Below are positions 1 to 8,453 of a DNA stretch of 8,453 bases, piece by piece; within the stretch, counting starts at the first letter, position 1, and every line of letters starts with the position of its first letter. Position numbers and translations under genes: made by a program. Origin of the DNA: Thioalkalivibrio sp. (lineage in GTDB: Bacteria; Pseudomonadota; Gammaproteobacteria; Ectothiorhodospirales; Ectothiorhodospiraceae). Location of the stretch: NCBI GenBank assembly GCA_003563455.1, contig PWRV01000274.1, positions 1 to 8,453 on the forward strand, in the 5' to 3' direction. Below the pieces are notes generated by a model that was given only the letters and a program-made list of their open reading frames with translations, made no database searches and was not told where the DNA came from.

Positions 1-2
1 AC

Positions 3-527
3 CCGAGCCTCGACTACGCCTATTATTTACGCGGTCTGATCAATTTCGATCCCGACCAGGGCTTCCTGAGCCGGATCTTCCCGATGGATCCGGCGGAGAT
101 GGACACGAAACCGCTGGAACAAGCTTTTCAGGACTTCGGCCGGCTGGTCAGCGAATACCCGGACAGCCGGTACGCGCCGGACGCCCGGCAGCGGATGGTG
201 TTCATCCGCAACGCGCTGGCTGCCCACGAGTTGCGGGTGGCCCAGTTCTACATCGAGCGCCGGGCCTGGGTCGCGGCCGTTCAACGCGCGCGTTTCGTGG
301 TGGAGCGCTATCCGGGTGCCGCGGTGATGCCGCAGGCGCTGGCCATTCTCTACCGGAGCTACCGCGCACTCGACCTCGACGATCACGCCGAAAACACCAT
401 GGCCGTGCTGGAACTCAACTACCCCGAACAGGCGGAGGCGGTTCTGGCCGGGCAGCCCGTGGTGATCGGAGAACAGGCCGGCGGCTTGCGTGGCTGGTTC
501 GAGCGCCTTCCCTTCTTCGCCAACTGA
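3..527 (+). CDS. bamD: BamD (ComL) outer-membrane assembly lipoprotein, 3' part only
   Basis: BamD is the essential TPR-repeat lipoprotein of the BAM complex. It sits on the periplasmic face of the outer membrane and works with BamA to fold and insert beta-barrel proteins. The open frame runs in from the window edge and ends at TGA 525-527, giving 174 visible residues. The visible part starts PSLDYAYYLRGLINF, matching the BamD segment DYVMYMRGLTN. It then shows the family stretches SEYPDSRYAPDARQRMVF and VAQFYIERRAWVAAVQRA, ending in the last TPR helices. By comparison with E. coli BamD (about 245 residues) roughly the first 100 residues are missing, including the signal peptide and lipobox cysteine. 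The ATG at 84 is internal, because homology extends upstream of it. The gene is convergent with glnB, 42 bases away. In pseudomonads comL lies next to pilSR; here pilSR is about 4.5 kb further on. Identification is firm. Confidence 0.93.
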   Translation, partial: PSLDYAYYLRGLINFDPDQGFLSRIFPMDPAEMDTKPLEQAFQDFGRLVSEYPDSRYAPDARQRMVFIRNALAAHELRVAQFYIERRAWVAAVQRARFVVERYPGAAVMPQALAILYRSYRALDLDDHAENTMAVLELNYPEQAEAVLAGQPVVIGEQAGGLRGWFERLPFFAN

Positions 528-550
528 AGCGGACCGGCCGGGCGCACCGA

Positions 551-569
551 GAAAGCCAGGATGGCTTTC
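551..569. terminator. Short hairpin between convergent bamD and glnB, probable bidirectional terminator
   Basis: GAAAGCCA (551-558), loop GGA, TGGCTTTC (562-569) form a perfect 8-bp stem. It lies 23 bases after the bamD stop and directly after the glnB stop (TAG, 572-570). Both strands read A-rich 5' arm, GCCA/TGGC core, T-rich 3' arm, the usual look of a shared terminator between convergent genes. The T run is short (TTT) and the GC core is only 4 bp, so termination may be partial. The function is inferred from structure and position. Confidence 0.55.
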
Positions 570-908
570 CTAGAGCGCCTCGGGGCCCTCCTCGCGAGTG
601 CGGATGCGCACGGCGCGTTCGACCGGAGTGACGAAAATCTTCCCGTCACCGATCTTGCCGGTGTTCGCCGCGTTCACGATCGCGTCGATGCACTGGTCCA
701 GCTGGCCGTCGTCCACGACCAGTTCCAGCTTCACCTTGGGCAGGAAGTCCACTACGTACTCCGCGCCGCGGTAGAGCTCGGTGTGTCCCTTCTGCCGCCC
801 GAACCCCTTCACTTCGGTCGCGGTCATCCCGCTCACACCGGCCTCGGTCAGCGCCTCGCGGACGTCCTCGAGCTTGAACGGCTTGATGATTGCTTCGATC
901 TTCTTCAT
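570..908 (-). CDS. glnB: Nitrogen regulatory protein P-II
   Basis: A 112-residue P-II protein, the usual family length. P-II trimers sense 2-oxoglutarate and ATP/ADP, and in proteobacteria are uridylylated by GlnD in response to glutamine. They then control targets such as GlnE, NtrB or AmtB. The protein begins MKKIEAIIKPFKLEDVREAL. The T-loop signature YRGAEY is at residues 46-51, so Tyr51, the uridylylation site, is present. The C-terminal signature TGKIGDGKIFV is at 83-93, and Lys90 is in the nucleotide/2-oxoglutarate site region. It is the last gene of the sucCD-nadE operon. Its ATG overlaps the nadE stop by 4 bases, and a strong Shine-Dalgarno lies inside nadE. There is no amtB neighbour, which argues for GlnB rather than GlnK, although sequence alone does not fully separate them. 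The linkage to nadE suggests NAD synthetase may be a target (inference). Confidence 0.95.
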   Translation of the reverse strand: MKKIEAIIKPFKLEDVREALTEAGVSGMTATEVKGFGRQKGHTELYRGAEYVVDFLPKVKLELVVDDGQLDQCIDAIVNAANTGKIGDGKIFVTPVERAVRIRTREEGPEAL

Positions 909-2653
909 GACTCCTCCTGGGAACGGGGCTCCTCGCCCCTCCGGAACTCGCGGTATCCGGATGTAATGGGATAGCGCCGGTCGCGCCCGAAGGCGCGCGC
1001 GGATACACGCACGCCGGGAGCCGCCTGACGCCGCTTGAACTCAGCGCGGAAGACCATGCGCACGATCCGCTCCACGGTCTCCCGGTCGAAACCGCGCGCG
1101 ACGATCTCGTCCACCGAGGACTCCTGTTCGACGAAGGCCTCGAGGATCTCGTCCAGCACCGGGTAGGGCGGCAGGTTGTCGACATCCTGCTGGTCCGGTG
1201 CCAGTTCCGCGCTCGGCGGGCGGGTGATCACCCGCTCCGGGATCACCCGGCCGACCCCGTTGCGCATGCGCGCCAGTCGATAGACCCACTGTTTGCTCAC
1301 ATCGCGCAGCGGCGCAAACCCGCCGGCCATGTCGCCATACAGCGTTGCGTAGCCCACCGCCATCTCGCTCTTGTTGCCGGTTGCGAGCAGCAGTTTGCCG
1401 GTGCGGTTGGACAGGGCCATCAGCACCACCCCGCGGCAACGCGACTGCAGGTTCTGCTCGGTGACGTCTCCGGGATTCTGGCTCTGGTCCGGGAAGGATT
1501 CCACCAGGCCTGCGCGGAATGCCTCGACCATCGGTTCAATCGCGAGTTCGCGGTAGTCGATGGCAAGCCAGGCCGCCGTCTGACGGGCGTCGTCCACGCT
1601 CATCGAGGCGGTGTACCGGTACGGCATCATCACCGCCTCGACGGCGTCGGGACCGAGCGCATCCACGGCAAGGGCTGCGGTCAGGCAAGAGTCGATCCCG
1701 CCGGAGAGGCCGAGCAGCACGCCGGAAAAGCCGTTCTTCCGCACATAGTCGCGTATACCCACCATGATCGCACGATACAGGTCCAGGGCCTCCGGGTCGG
1801 CCACGGCGGGCTCCGCCGCGGCGCCATCCTCGTCATCCCCCCAGACCAGCGAGTCCGGATGCGGGTGCACGAGTTCCACCGCTTGCTCGCGCATCCGCAA
1901 CCCGGCGTCCGCCGTCCGCTCGATCTCGATCACCGCAAGCCCGTCGACCCAGGCCGGCAGCAGCGGCTGCACCGCCCCGTCGGCCGCGACCATGAAGGAG
2001 CGCCCGTCGAAGACCAGCTCGTCCTGACCACCCACCGTGTTCACATAGACCACCGGGCACCCCGTCTCGTGCACACGTGCCCGAACCACCGCCTCGCGTT
2101 CCGTTGCCTTGCCCCGATGATAGGGCGACGCGTTCAGGTTCAGAATGAGTTCTGCACCGGCCGCGGCGGCCAGCGCCGCCGGCTCTGGCCGCCAGATGTC
2201 CTCGCAGACGGTCAGCGCCACCCGCAGCCCCGCAATCTCCGGCACTACGGCCTCGGTGCCGGAATCGAAGTACCGGCGCTCGTCGAAGACGCTGTAGTTT
2301 GGCAGCCGGTGCTTCGCATACTGCGCCTGTACCCGGCCTTCGCGCAGCAGCAGCGCCGCGTTGATCACCCCGGGGCCGGCAGCCACCGGCGCGCCGATCA
2401 CCAGGTCGATACCCTGGGCCGCGGCCGCAATCCGTTCGACCGCCGTCGCGGTATCCTGGAGAAAGCGCGGCCGCAGGAGCAGGTCTTCCGGCGGATAGCC
2501 GGTGACGACGAGCTCGGGGAAGACGGCGACATCCGCACCGAGGGCTCTGGCACGCTCCGCGGCCTCGATCATGCGCGAGGCGTTTTCGCGCAGGTCTCCG
2601 ACCACGGGATTCATCTGCACCAGGGCCATGCGCAGACTTGATCGGGAGGGCAT
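905..2653 (-). CDS. nadE: Glutamine-dependent NAD+ synthetase
   Basis: This cytoplasmic enzyme makes NAD+ from nicotinic acid adenine dinucleotide, ATP and glutamine, the last step of NAD synthesis. It has 582 residues in two domains. The N-terminal nitrilase-type glutaminase domain (about 8-265) carries the catalytic triad Glu47 (VFPELVVTGYPPEDLL), Lys114 (AKHRLPNYSVFDERRYF) and Cys150 (LTVCEDIW). The C-terminal NAD synthetase domain (about 288-570) has the ATP-pyrophosphatase loop SGGIDS at 317-322 and the later LLATGNKSEMAVGYATLYGD motif. The glutaminase domain makes it independent of free ammonia. Length is slightly above the common 540-560, with a few extra residues at the N-terminus and a charged tail after YPITSGYRE. 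No good Shine-Dalgarno precedes ATG 2653; Met9 is an alternative start, also without one. The gene lies 30 bases after sucD and overlaps glnB by 4, so it is very probably co-transcribed with both. Confidence 0.95.
   Translation of the reverse strand: MPSRSSLRMALVQMNPVVGDLRENASRMIEAAERARALGADVAVFPELVVTGYPPEDLLLRPRFLQDTATAVERIAAAAQGIDLVIGAPVAAGPGVINAALLLREGRVQAQYAKHRLPNYSVFDERRYFDSGTEAVVPEIAGLRVALTVCEDIWRPEPAALAAAAGAELILNLNASPYHRGKATEREAVVRARVHETGCPVVYVNTVGGQDELVFDGRSFMVAADGAVQPLLPAWVDGLAVIEIERTADAGLRMREQAVELVHPHPDSLVWGDDEDGAAAEPAVADPEALDLYRAIMVGIRDYVRKNGFSGVLLGLSGGIDSCLTAALAVDALGPDAVEAVMMPYRYTASMSVDDARQTAAWLAIDYRELAIEPMVEAFRAGLVESFPDQSQNPGDVTEQNLQSRCRGVVLMALSNRTGKLLLATGNKSEMAVGYATLYGDMAGGFAPLRDVSKQWVYRLARMRNGVGRVIPERVITRPPSAELAPDQQDVDNLPPYPVLDEILEAFVEQESSVDEIVARGFDRETVERIVRMVFRAEFKRRQAAPGVRVSARAFGRDRRYPITSGYREFRRGEEPRSQEES
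913..918 (-). promoter_or_regulatory. Strong ribosome binding site of glnB inside the nadE tail
   Basis: Read on the minus strand, AGGAGG lies 4 bases before the glnB ATG (908-906). The site is inside the last codons of nadE, which encode SQEES followed by the stop. Together with the ATGA stop/start overlap it supports both independent initiation and translational coupling of glnB to nadE. It also fixes the glnB start. Confidence 0.8.
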
Positions 2654-2683
2654 GGTATTCGCCCGGATCCGCTTGCGGGCGCT

Positions 2684-3549
2684 TCAGCCGAGTGCCCGGG
2701 CCATTGCGGCACCGAGTTCGGCCGGACTCGCCGCGATCTCCGCACCCGCGTCGCGCAGGGCGGCGATCTTCTGGGCGGCGGTCCCCTGCCCCCCGGCGAT
2801 GATCGCACCCGCGTGGCCCATTCGGCGCCCCGGCGGCGCGGTGGCCCCGGCGATGTAGGCCGCGACTGGCTTGTCGAAGGATTCGCGGATGAAGGCTGCG
2901 GCCTGTTCCTCGGCCTCACCGCCGATCTCGCCGACCAGCAACACCCCCTCGGTCTGGGGATCCTCGGCGAACAGCCGGAGACAGCCGACGAAGTCCAGTC
3001 CCTGGATCGGATCGCCGCCGATCCCGATGCAGGTGCTTTGTCCCAGCCCGAGATCACTGGTCTGCTTCACCGCCTCGTAGGTCAGGGTGCCCGACCGCGA
3101 CACGATGCCCACCCGGCCGCGGCGATGGATGTAACCCGGCATGATGCCGACCTTGCAGGCCTCGGGCGTGATGATTCCCGGACAGTTCGGACCGATCAGT
3201 CGTGTCGGGCGCTGGGCGAGATACTGCTTCACGCGGATCATGTCCTGCACCGGAATGCCCTCGGTGATGCAGACCACGAGTTCGATCCCCGCGTCTGCGG
3301 CCTCGCAGATCGCGTCTGCGGCAAAGGCGGCCGGCACATAGATCATCGTCGCCTGGGCGCCGGCCTCCCGGACGGCGTCGGCGACGGTATCGAAGACCGG
3401 CAGCTCCAGATGCCGCTGCCCGCCCTTGCCCGGCGTCACGCCCCCGACCATCCGCGTGCCGTAGGCGATGGCCTGCTCCGAGTGGAAAGTGCCCTGCTTT
3501 CCGGTGAAGCCCTGGCAGATCACCCGGGTTTCGCTGTCGACCAGGATGC

Positions 3550-3553
<4 letters not shown>
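2684..3553 (-). CDS. sucD: Succinyl-CoA ligase (ADP-forming), alpha subunit
   Basis: The alpha subunit of the TCA-cycle enzyme that converts succinyl-CoA, ADP and phosphate to succinate, CoA and ATP. It works as a heterodimer or heterotetramer with SucC. The 289-residue length is normal for the family. The N-terminal CoA-binding Rossmann domain starts ILVDSETRVICQGFTGKQGT, with GGVTPGKGG at about 37-45. The flavodoxin-like ligase domain contains GPNCPGIITP (121-130) and SRSGTLTYEAV (152-162). The active-site histidine that becomes phosphorylated is His247, in GHAGAIIAGGQGTA, and matches His246 of mature E. coli SucD. The ATG overlaps the sucC stop by 4 bases (ATGA, 3553-3550), so the two subunits are translationally coupled. 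No sucAB (2-oxoglutarate dehydrogenase) genes lie in the window. A malate-CoA ligase subunit (MtkB) is a related alternative but less likely in this context. Confidence 0.95.
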
Positions 3554-4710
<1,157 letters not shown>

Positions 4711-4718
4711 GCGCGCTG

Positions 4719-4747
4719 AGCATAGCGAGCCACCGGCCCAGCCACAA
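4719..4747 (-). promoter_or_regulatory. Predicted sigma-70 promoter of the sucC operon
   Basis: Reading the minus strand, TTGTGG (4747-4742), a 17-base spacer and TATGCT (4724-4719) form a sigma-70-like promoter, with 3/6 and 4/6 matches to consensus and ideal spacing. The predicted start, about 7 bases downstream, falls near 4712, one or two bases before the sucC ATG at 4710. No Shine-Dalgarno lies between, so the message would be leaderless or nearly so. The prediction rests on pattern alone; a further upstream promoter with a longer leader is not excluded. Confidence 0.45.
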
Positions 4748-4822
4748 CCATCATCGGCGCCGGCACGGGTTCCGGCGGCCGCGGCGGTTCGTCGCAACGC
4801 GCACCGCGTCGAGGGCCCCTGA

Positions 4823-4831
4823 TGTTAGAAT
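4823..4831 (+). promoter_or_regulatory. Predicted extended -10 promoter of the small-protein/pilSR operon
   Basis: TGTTAGAAT contains an extended -10 (TG, one base, then TAGAAT at 4826-4831, 5/6 to consensus). The best-spaced -35 position (4803-4808, ACCGCG) is poor, as is common for extended -10 promoters. The expected start is about 4838, exactly the A of the downstream ATG, and no Shine-Dalgarno lies in the six bases between. If real, the first gene of the operon is translated from a leaderless message. Confidence 0.5.
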
Positions 4832-4837
4832 CCCGGC

Positions 4838-5080
4838 ATGAGAATGCTGCTGCTGATTGCCGCGATCGTGGGCGTGTTCCTGATTGTCCGCACGCTGCTT
4901 CGCAGCTCCGGACGGAAGCGGCCCGAGAAGCCCGAGAGGCTGAAACAGCAGGGCGCGGTGGTGCGCTGCGCGCACTGCGGCATCCACGTGCCGCAGTTCG
5001 AGGCCTACCGTTCGGGCAACCGGATGTACTGTTCCCGGGACCACGCCCTTGCGGACAAGCGCGACCAGAACGAAGGCTGA
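4838..5080 (+). CDS. Small membrane-anchored Cys/His (zinc-ribbon-like) protein of unknown function, PP0621-like
   Basis: An 80-residue protein that I recognise only as the small PP0621-type protein found next to pilS in gammaproteobacteria; its function is not known to me. Residues about 3-20 are a hydrophobic helix (LLLIAAIVGVFLIVRTLL), a likely membrane anchor or uncleaved signal. A basic linker follows (RSSGRKRPEKPERLKQQ, 22-38), putting the rest in the cytoplasm by the positive-inside rule. The C-terminal part has C44-AH-C47, then C65-SRD-H69, a CX2C-X17-CX3H spacing that could bind one zinc ion. The stop TGA (5078-5080) is 5 bases before the pilS TTG, and the end of the gene carries the pilS ribosome site, so the two are probably coupled. 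The start at 4838 is chosen because it coincides with the predicted transcription start; ATG 4844 would shorten it by 2 residues. A role with PilS is inferred from position only. Confidence 0.8.
   Translation: MRMLLLIAAIVGVFLIVRTLLRSSGRKRPEKPERLKQQGAVVRCAHCGIHVPQFEAYRSGNRMYCSRDHALADKRDQNEG
5072..5076 (+). promoter_or_regulatory. Ribosome binding site that selects the pilS TTG start
   Basis: GAAGG lies 9 bases before TTG 5086-5088, at the 3' end of the preceding small gene. The pilS frame has no ATG or GTG between here and the first membrane helix: ATG 5096 is out of frame and the first in-frame ATG is codon 60. TTG with this site is therefore the best start. Confidence 0.6.
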
Positions 5081-5085
5081 TCCCC

Positions 5086-6729
<1,644 letters not shown>

Positions 6730-6831
6730 ACGCGGGCGGTAGCCCCGCCGACGGTCCGAACCAGGCGCAATCCCTTCATGTATGCGAATGCAGCAACGTT
6801 CACGAGCACTAACGCACCCCGAGGGCGGCGG
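6730..6831 (+). other. pilS-pilR spacer with a small hairpin and no convincing promoter
   Basis: A 102-base gap separates pilS from the preferred pilR start. Just after the pilS stop, GGCGG (6735-6739) and CCGCC (6745-6749) can form a 5-bp hairpin with a 5-base loop, without a T run. An in-frame ATG at 6778 would start pilR earlier. TATGCG at 6781 resembles a -10 box only weakly and has no good -35, so I do not call a promoter. The hairpin could adjust the kinase:regulator ratio or mean nothing. Confidence 0.4.
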
Positions 6832-8190
6832 ATGAGCATCAAGCACGTGCTGGTCGTCGATGACGAGCCCGATATCTGCGCGCTGCTGGAGATCACGCTG
6901 CAGCGCATGGGCATCGAGGCCACCAGCAGCACCAGCATGCGGGAGGCCCTGAAACTGGTCGGCAAACGCAACTTCGATCTGTGTCTGACCGACATGCGCA
7001 TGCCCGACGGCGACGGACTCGATCTCGTGCAGCACATTCAGCTGCACTGTCCCGATCTGCCGGTTGCAGTGATTACCGCCCACGGCAGCGTCGACAGCGC
7101 GGTAAATGCGTTGAAGCTCGGCGCCTTCGATTTCGTGACCAAGCCGGTAAACCTCGAGATGCTGCGCCGGCTGATCGACAGTGCGCTGAAACTGGGAACG
7201 GCACCGGCCCTGAACGACCGGTCGCCGAACCCCGGGGAGTCGGACTCCGGTCCACTGCTCGGGCGTTCCGAAGCCATGAACCAGCTGCGCGCACGGGTCG
7301 GGCGTCTTGCGCGCAGCCAGGCGCCAGTGATGGTCCTCGGCGAATCCGGCTCGGGCAAGGAGCTGGTCGCACGCGAGATTCACCGGCTGGGCTCCCGGGG
7401 CGACCAGCCCTTCGTTCCGGTGAACTGCGGTGCGATCCCGTCAGAGCTGATGGAGAGCGAGTTCTTCGGGCACTGCAAGGGCGCCTTCACCGGGGCGGTT
7501 CGTGACAAGCAGGGTCTGTTCCGCGAGGCCCACGGCGGCACCCTGTTCCTGGACGAGATCGCCGAATTGCCGCTGGCGCTGCAGGTCAAGCTGCTGCGGG
7601 CCCTGCAGGAACGCGCGATCAAACCGGTGGGTTCGGCACGCGAGGAGAGCGTCGACGTCCGCATCCTTTCGGCCACCCACAAGGACCTCGCGGCCGAGGT
7701 GGACGCGGGGCATTTCCGTCAGGACCTTTACTACCGCCTGAACGTCGTCGAGCTGCGGGTGCCCCCGCTGAGGGAACGCCCCGAAGATATCGGCTCCCTG
7801 GCGACCCACATCCTCCGCCAGATCGCGGACCGCTGGGGGCTCCCGCCGCTGTCGCTGGAGTCCGCCGCGATGGACCGCCTCGCGAGCTATCGCTTCCCGG
7901 GCAATGTGCGCGAACTCGAGAACATCCTGGAGCGGGCCGCCGTGATGGTTGACGGGCCGGTGATCGACGCCGGGGCGCTGGAATTCCCGGAGCGCGGGCC
8001 CGCCCAGCGCAACGCGGGGCTGACCGTCAACGACAGTGTGGGTCTGGACGATCAGCTCGCCGAACAGGAACGGGCCGCGCTCGAAGCGGCGCTGGCGAAG
8101 ACCGGCGGCAACCGGACCGCCGCCGCCCGCCTGCTCGGCCTGAGCTTCCGGCAGCTCCGCTATCGCCTGAAGAAGCTCGGGATCGACTAG
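6832..8190 (+). CDS. pilR: PilR, sigma-54-dependent response regulator of type IV pilus genes
   Basis: PilR is the NtrC-type partner of PilS that activates sigma-54 transcription of pilA. From ATG 6832 it has 452 residues (Pseudomonas PilR is about 445). The receiver domain (1-120) has acidic Asp10/Asp11, phosphoacceptor Asp54 (LTDMRMP), Thr82 and Lys104. The AAA+ domain (about 142-380) has Walker A GESGSGKE (170-177), the sigma-54 contact loop GAFTGA (217-222), Walker B GGTLFLDEI (235-243), the ATHKDL motif (281-286) and RFPGNVRELEN. The Fis-type helix-turn-helix (about 415-450) ends RYRLKKLGID as in Pseudomonas PilR. All activator motifs are intact. ATG 6832 is chosen because GAGGG lies 6 bases upstream and MSIKHVLVVDDEPD matches the family start. 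ATG 6778 would add 18 residues with no homology that I recognise. No pilA or sigma-54 promoter is seen in the window, so the target lies elsewhere. Confidence 0.95.
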   Translation: MSIKHVLVVDDEPDICALLEITLQRMGIEATSSTSMREALKLVGKRNFDLCLTDMRMPDGDGLDLVQHIQLHCPDLPVAVITAHGSVDSAVNALKLGAFDFVTKPVNLEMLRRLIDSALKLGTAPALNDRSPNPGESDSGPLLGRSEAMNQLRARVGRLARSQAPVMVLGESGSGKELVAREIHRLGSRGDQPFVPVNCGAIPSELMESEFFGHCKGAFTGAVRDKQGLFREAHGGTLFLDEIAELPLALQVKLLRALQERAIKPVGSAREESVDVRILSATHKDLAAEVDAGHFRQDLYYRLNVVELRVPPLRERPEDIGSLATHILRQIADRWGLPPLSLESAAMDRLASYRFPGNVRELENILERAAVMVDGPVIDAGALEFPERGPAQRNAGLTVNDSVGLDDQLAEQERAALEAALAKTGGNRTAAARLLGLSFRQLRYRLKKLGID

Positions 8191-8216
8191 TGGGCCACGC
8201 GGAAAGCCTGGCGGCC

Positions 8217-8453
8217 TCAGGCCCGACCCGGCGGGTCGGGCAGCGCGCGCAGCATCGCGTCCAGTTCGAACAGCGGCAGGCCCACGACATTGCTGTAGGA
8301 ACCCGCGATGCAGCGCACGAAGGCGGCGGCCCGGCCCTGGATCGCATAGGCGCCGGCCTTGCCCAGCGGCTCCCCGGTTTCCACGTACGCGGTAATCTCC
8401 GGATCCCCGAGCGCGCGCATCCATACGCGTGTGCGGACGGTTCGGCCGTGACC
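8217..8453 (-). CDS. maf: Maf/YhdE-type nucleoside triphosphate pyrophosphatase, C-terminal part only
   Basis: Maf proteins hydrolyse non-canonical or excess nucleoside triphosphates to monophosphates; the YhdE branch acts on dTTP, UTP and modified uridine nucleotides. The gene enters from the right edge and ends at TGA 8219-8217, leaving 78 residues. The visible segment has the family signature: DPEITAYVETGEPLGKAGAY, then IQGRAAAFV, then IAGSYSNVVGLPLFEL. The GEPLGKAGAYAIQG form is typical of YhdE rather than the YceF (m7GTP) branch, where CAGSFKSEG is expected. The N-terminal SRR-type motif and several catalytic acidic and lysine residues are outside the window. ATG 8420 is internal, because homology (TVRTRVWMRAL) extends upstream. 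It is convergent with pilR, 26 bases between stops. In many proteobacteria this gene sits with rng and mre genes, which cannot be checked here. Confidence 0.9.
   Translation of the reverse strand, partial: GHGRTVRTRVWMRALGDPEITAYVETGEPLGKAGAYAIQGRAAAFVRCIAGSYSNVVGLPLFELDAMLRALPDPPGRA
8221..8241. terminator. Perfect GC hairpin between convergent pilR and maf, possible terminator
   Basis: GCCCGACCC (8221-8229), loop GGC, GGGTCGGGC (8233-8241) is a perfect 9-bp inverted repeat. It starts 30 bases after the pilR stop and lies inside the last codons of the maf gene (LPDPPGRA). It could stop pilR transcription or protect its 3' end. No T run follows on either strand, so intrinsic termination is uncertain. 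Confidence 0.4.

Noticed and set aside
1859..2641. A 260-codon plus-strand frame opposite nadE
   Set aside because: It lies fully within the conserved glutaminase domain of NadE on the other strand; composition is that of a GC shadow.
4711..4797. Longer sucC start at ATG 4797
   Set aside because: The extra 29 residues are Ala/Gly/Cys-rich and unlike SucC, which begins MNLHE in the family; the extension also covers the predicted promoter.
4822..5085. pilS extended upstream to ATG 4822
   Set aside because: The added 88 residues are the out-of-frame reading of the small Cys/His gene, and PilS length and membrane topology fit the 5086 start.
7441..8424. A 327-codon minus-strand frame covering the end of pilR and maf
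   Set aside because: Out of frame with the true Maf C-terminus and antisense to the conserved PilR AAA+ domain; no family features.

Overview
This 8.45 kb window is gene-dense, GC-rich chromosomal DNA from a proteobacterium, most likely a gammaproteobacterium. The evidence is BamD next to a PilS/PilR pair, a Fis-type sigma-54 activator ending in the same LKKLGID tail as Pseudomonas PilR, and a Maf protein of the YhdE type. As I recall it, Pseudomonas aeruginosa has comL(bamD)-pilS-pilR adjacent. Here a four-gene metabolic block sits between the same neighbours. High GC and a sucCD-nadE-glnB cluster would fit a Chromatiales/Ectothiorhodospiraceae-like lineage, but that placement is inference.

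Layout. (1) 3-527, plus strand: the C-terminal part of bamD, cut by the window edge. (2) 551-569: a short hairpin between convergent bamD and glnB, probably a shared terminator. (3) 4710-570, minus strand: a compact operon in transcription order sucC, sucD, nadE, glnB. sucC/sucD and nadE/glnB each overlap by 4 bases (ATGA), and 30 bases separate sucD from nadE. (4) 4711-4837: a divergent promoter region whose two predicted start sites fall almost on the two ATG codons. (5) 4838-8190, plus strand: a small membrane-anchored Cys/His protein of unknown function (PP0621-like), then pilS from a TTG start 5 bases later, then pilR after a 102-base spacer. (6) 8453-8217, minus strand: the C-terminal part of a Maf/YhdE nucleotide pyrophosphatase, convergent with pilR, with a perfect 9-bp hairpin in its last codons.

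How the genes work together. The minus-strand operon combines succinyl-CoA ligase (TCA cycle, energy), glutamine-dependent NAD synthetase (nitrogen into NAD) and the P-II sensor of 2-oxoglutarate, ATP/ADP and glutamine status. This is a plausible carbon/nitrogen/redox unit, since P-II proteins are reported to bind and control a glutamine-dependent NAD synthetase in Azospirillum. The plus-strand operon is the type IV pilus two-component system, a six-helix membrane kinase and its sigma-54 activator. The small zinc-ribbon-like protein is encoded immediately upstream.

No mobile element, CRISPR array, RNA gene or long non-coding stretch was seen; the longest gap is 127 bases. No wholly novel system is evident. 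The parts most worth a second look are the small protein ahead of pilS, the possibly leaderless divergent promoters, and the coupled nadE-glnB pair.
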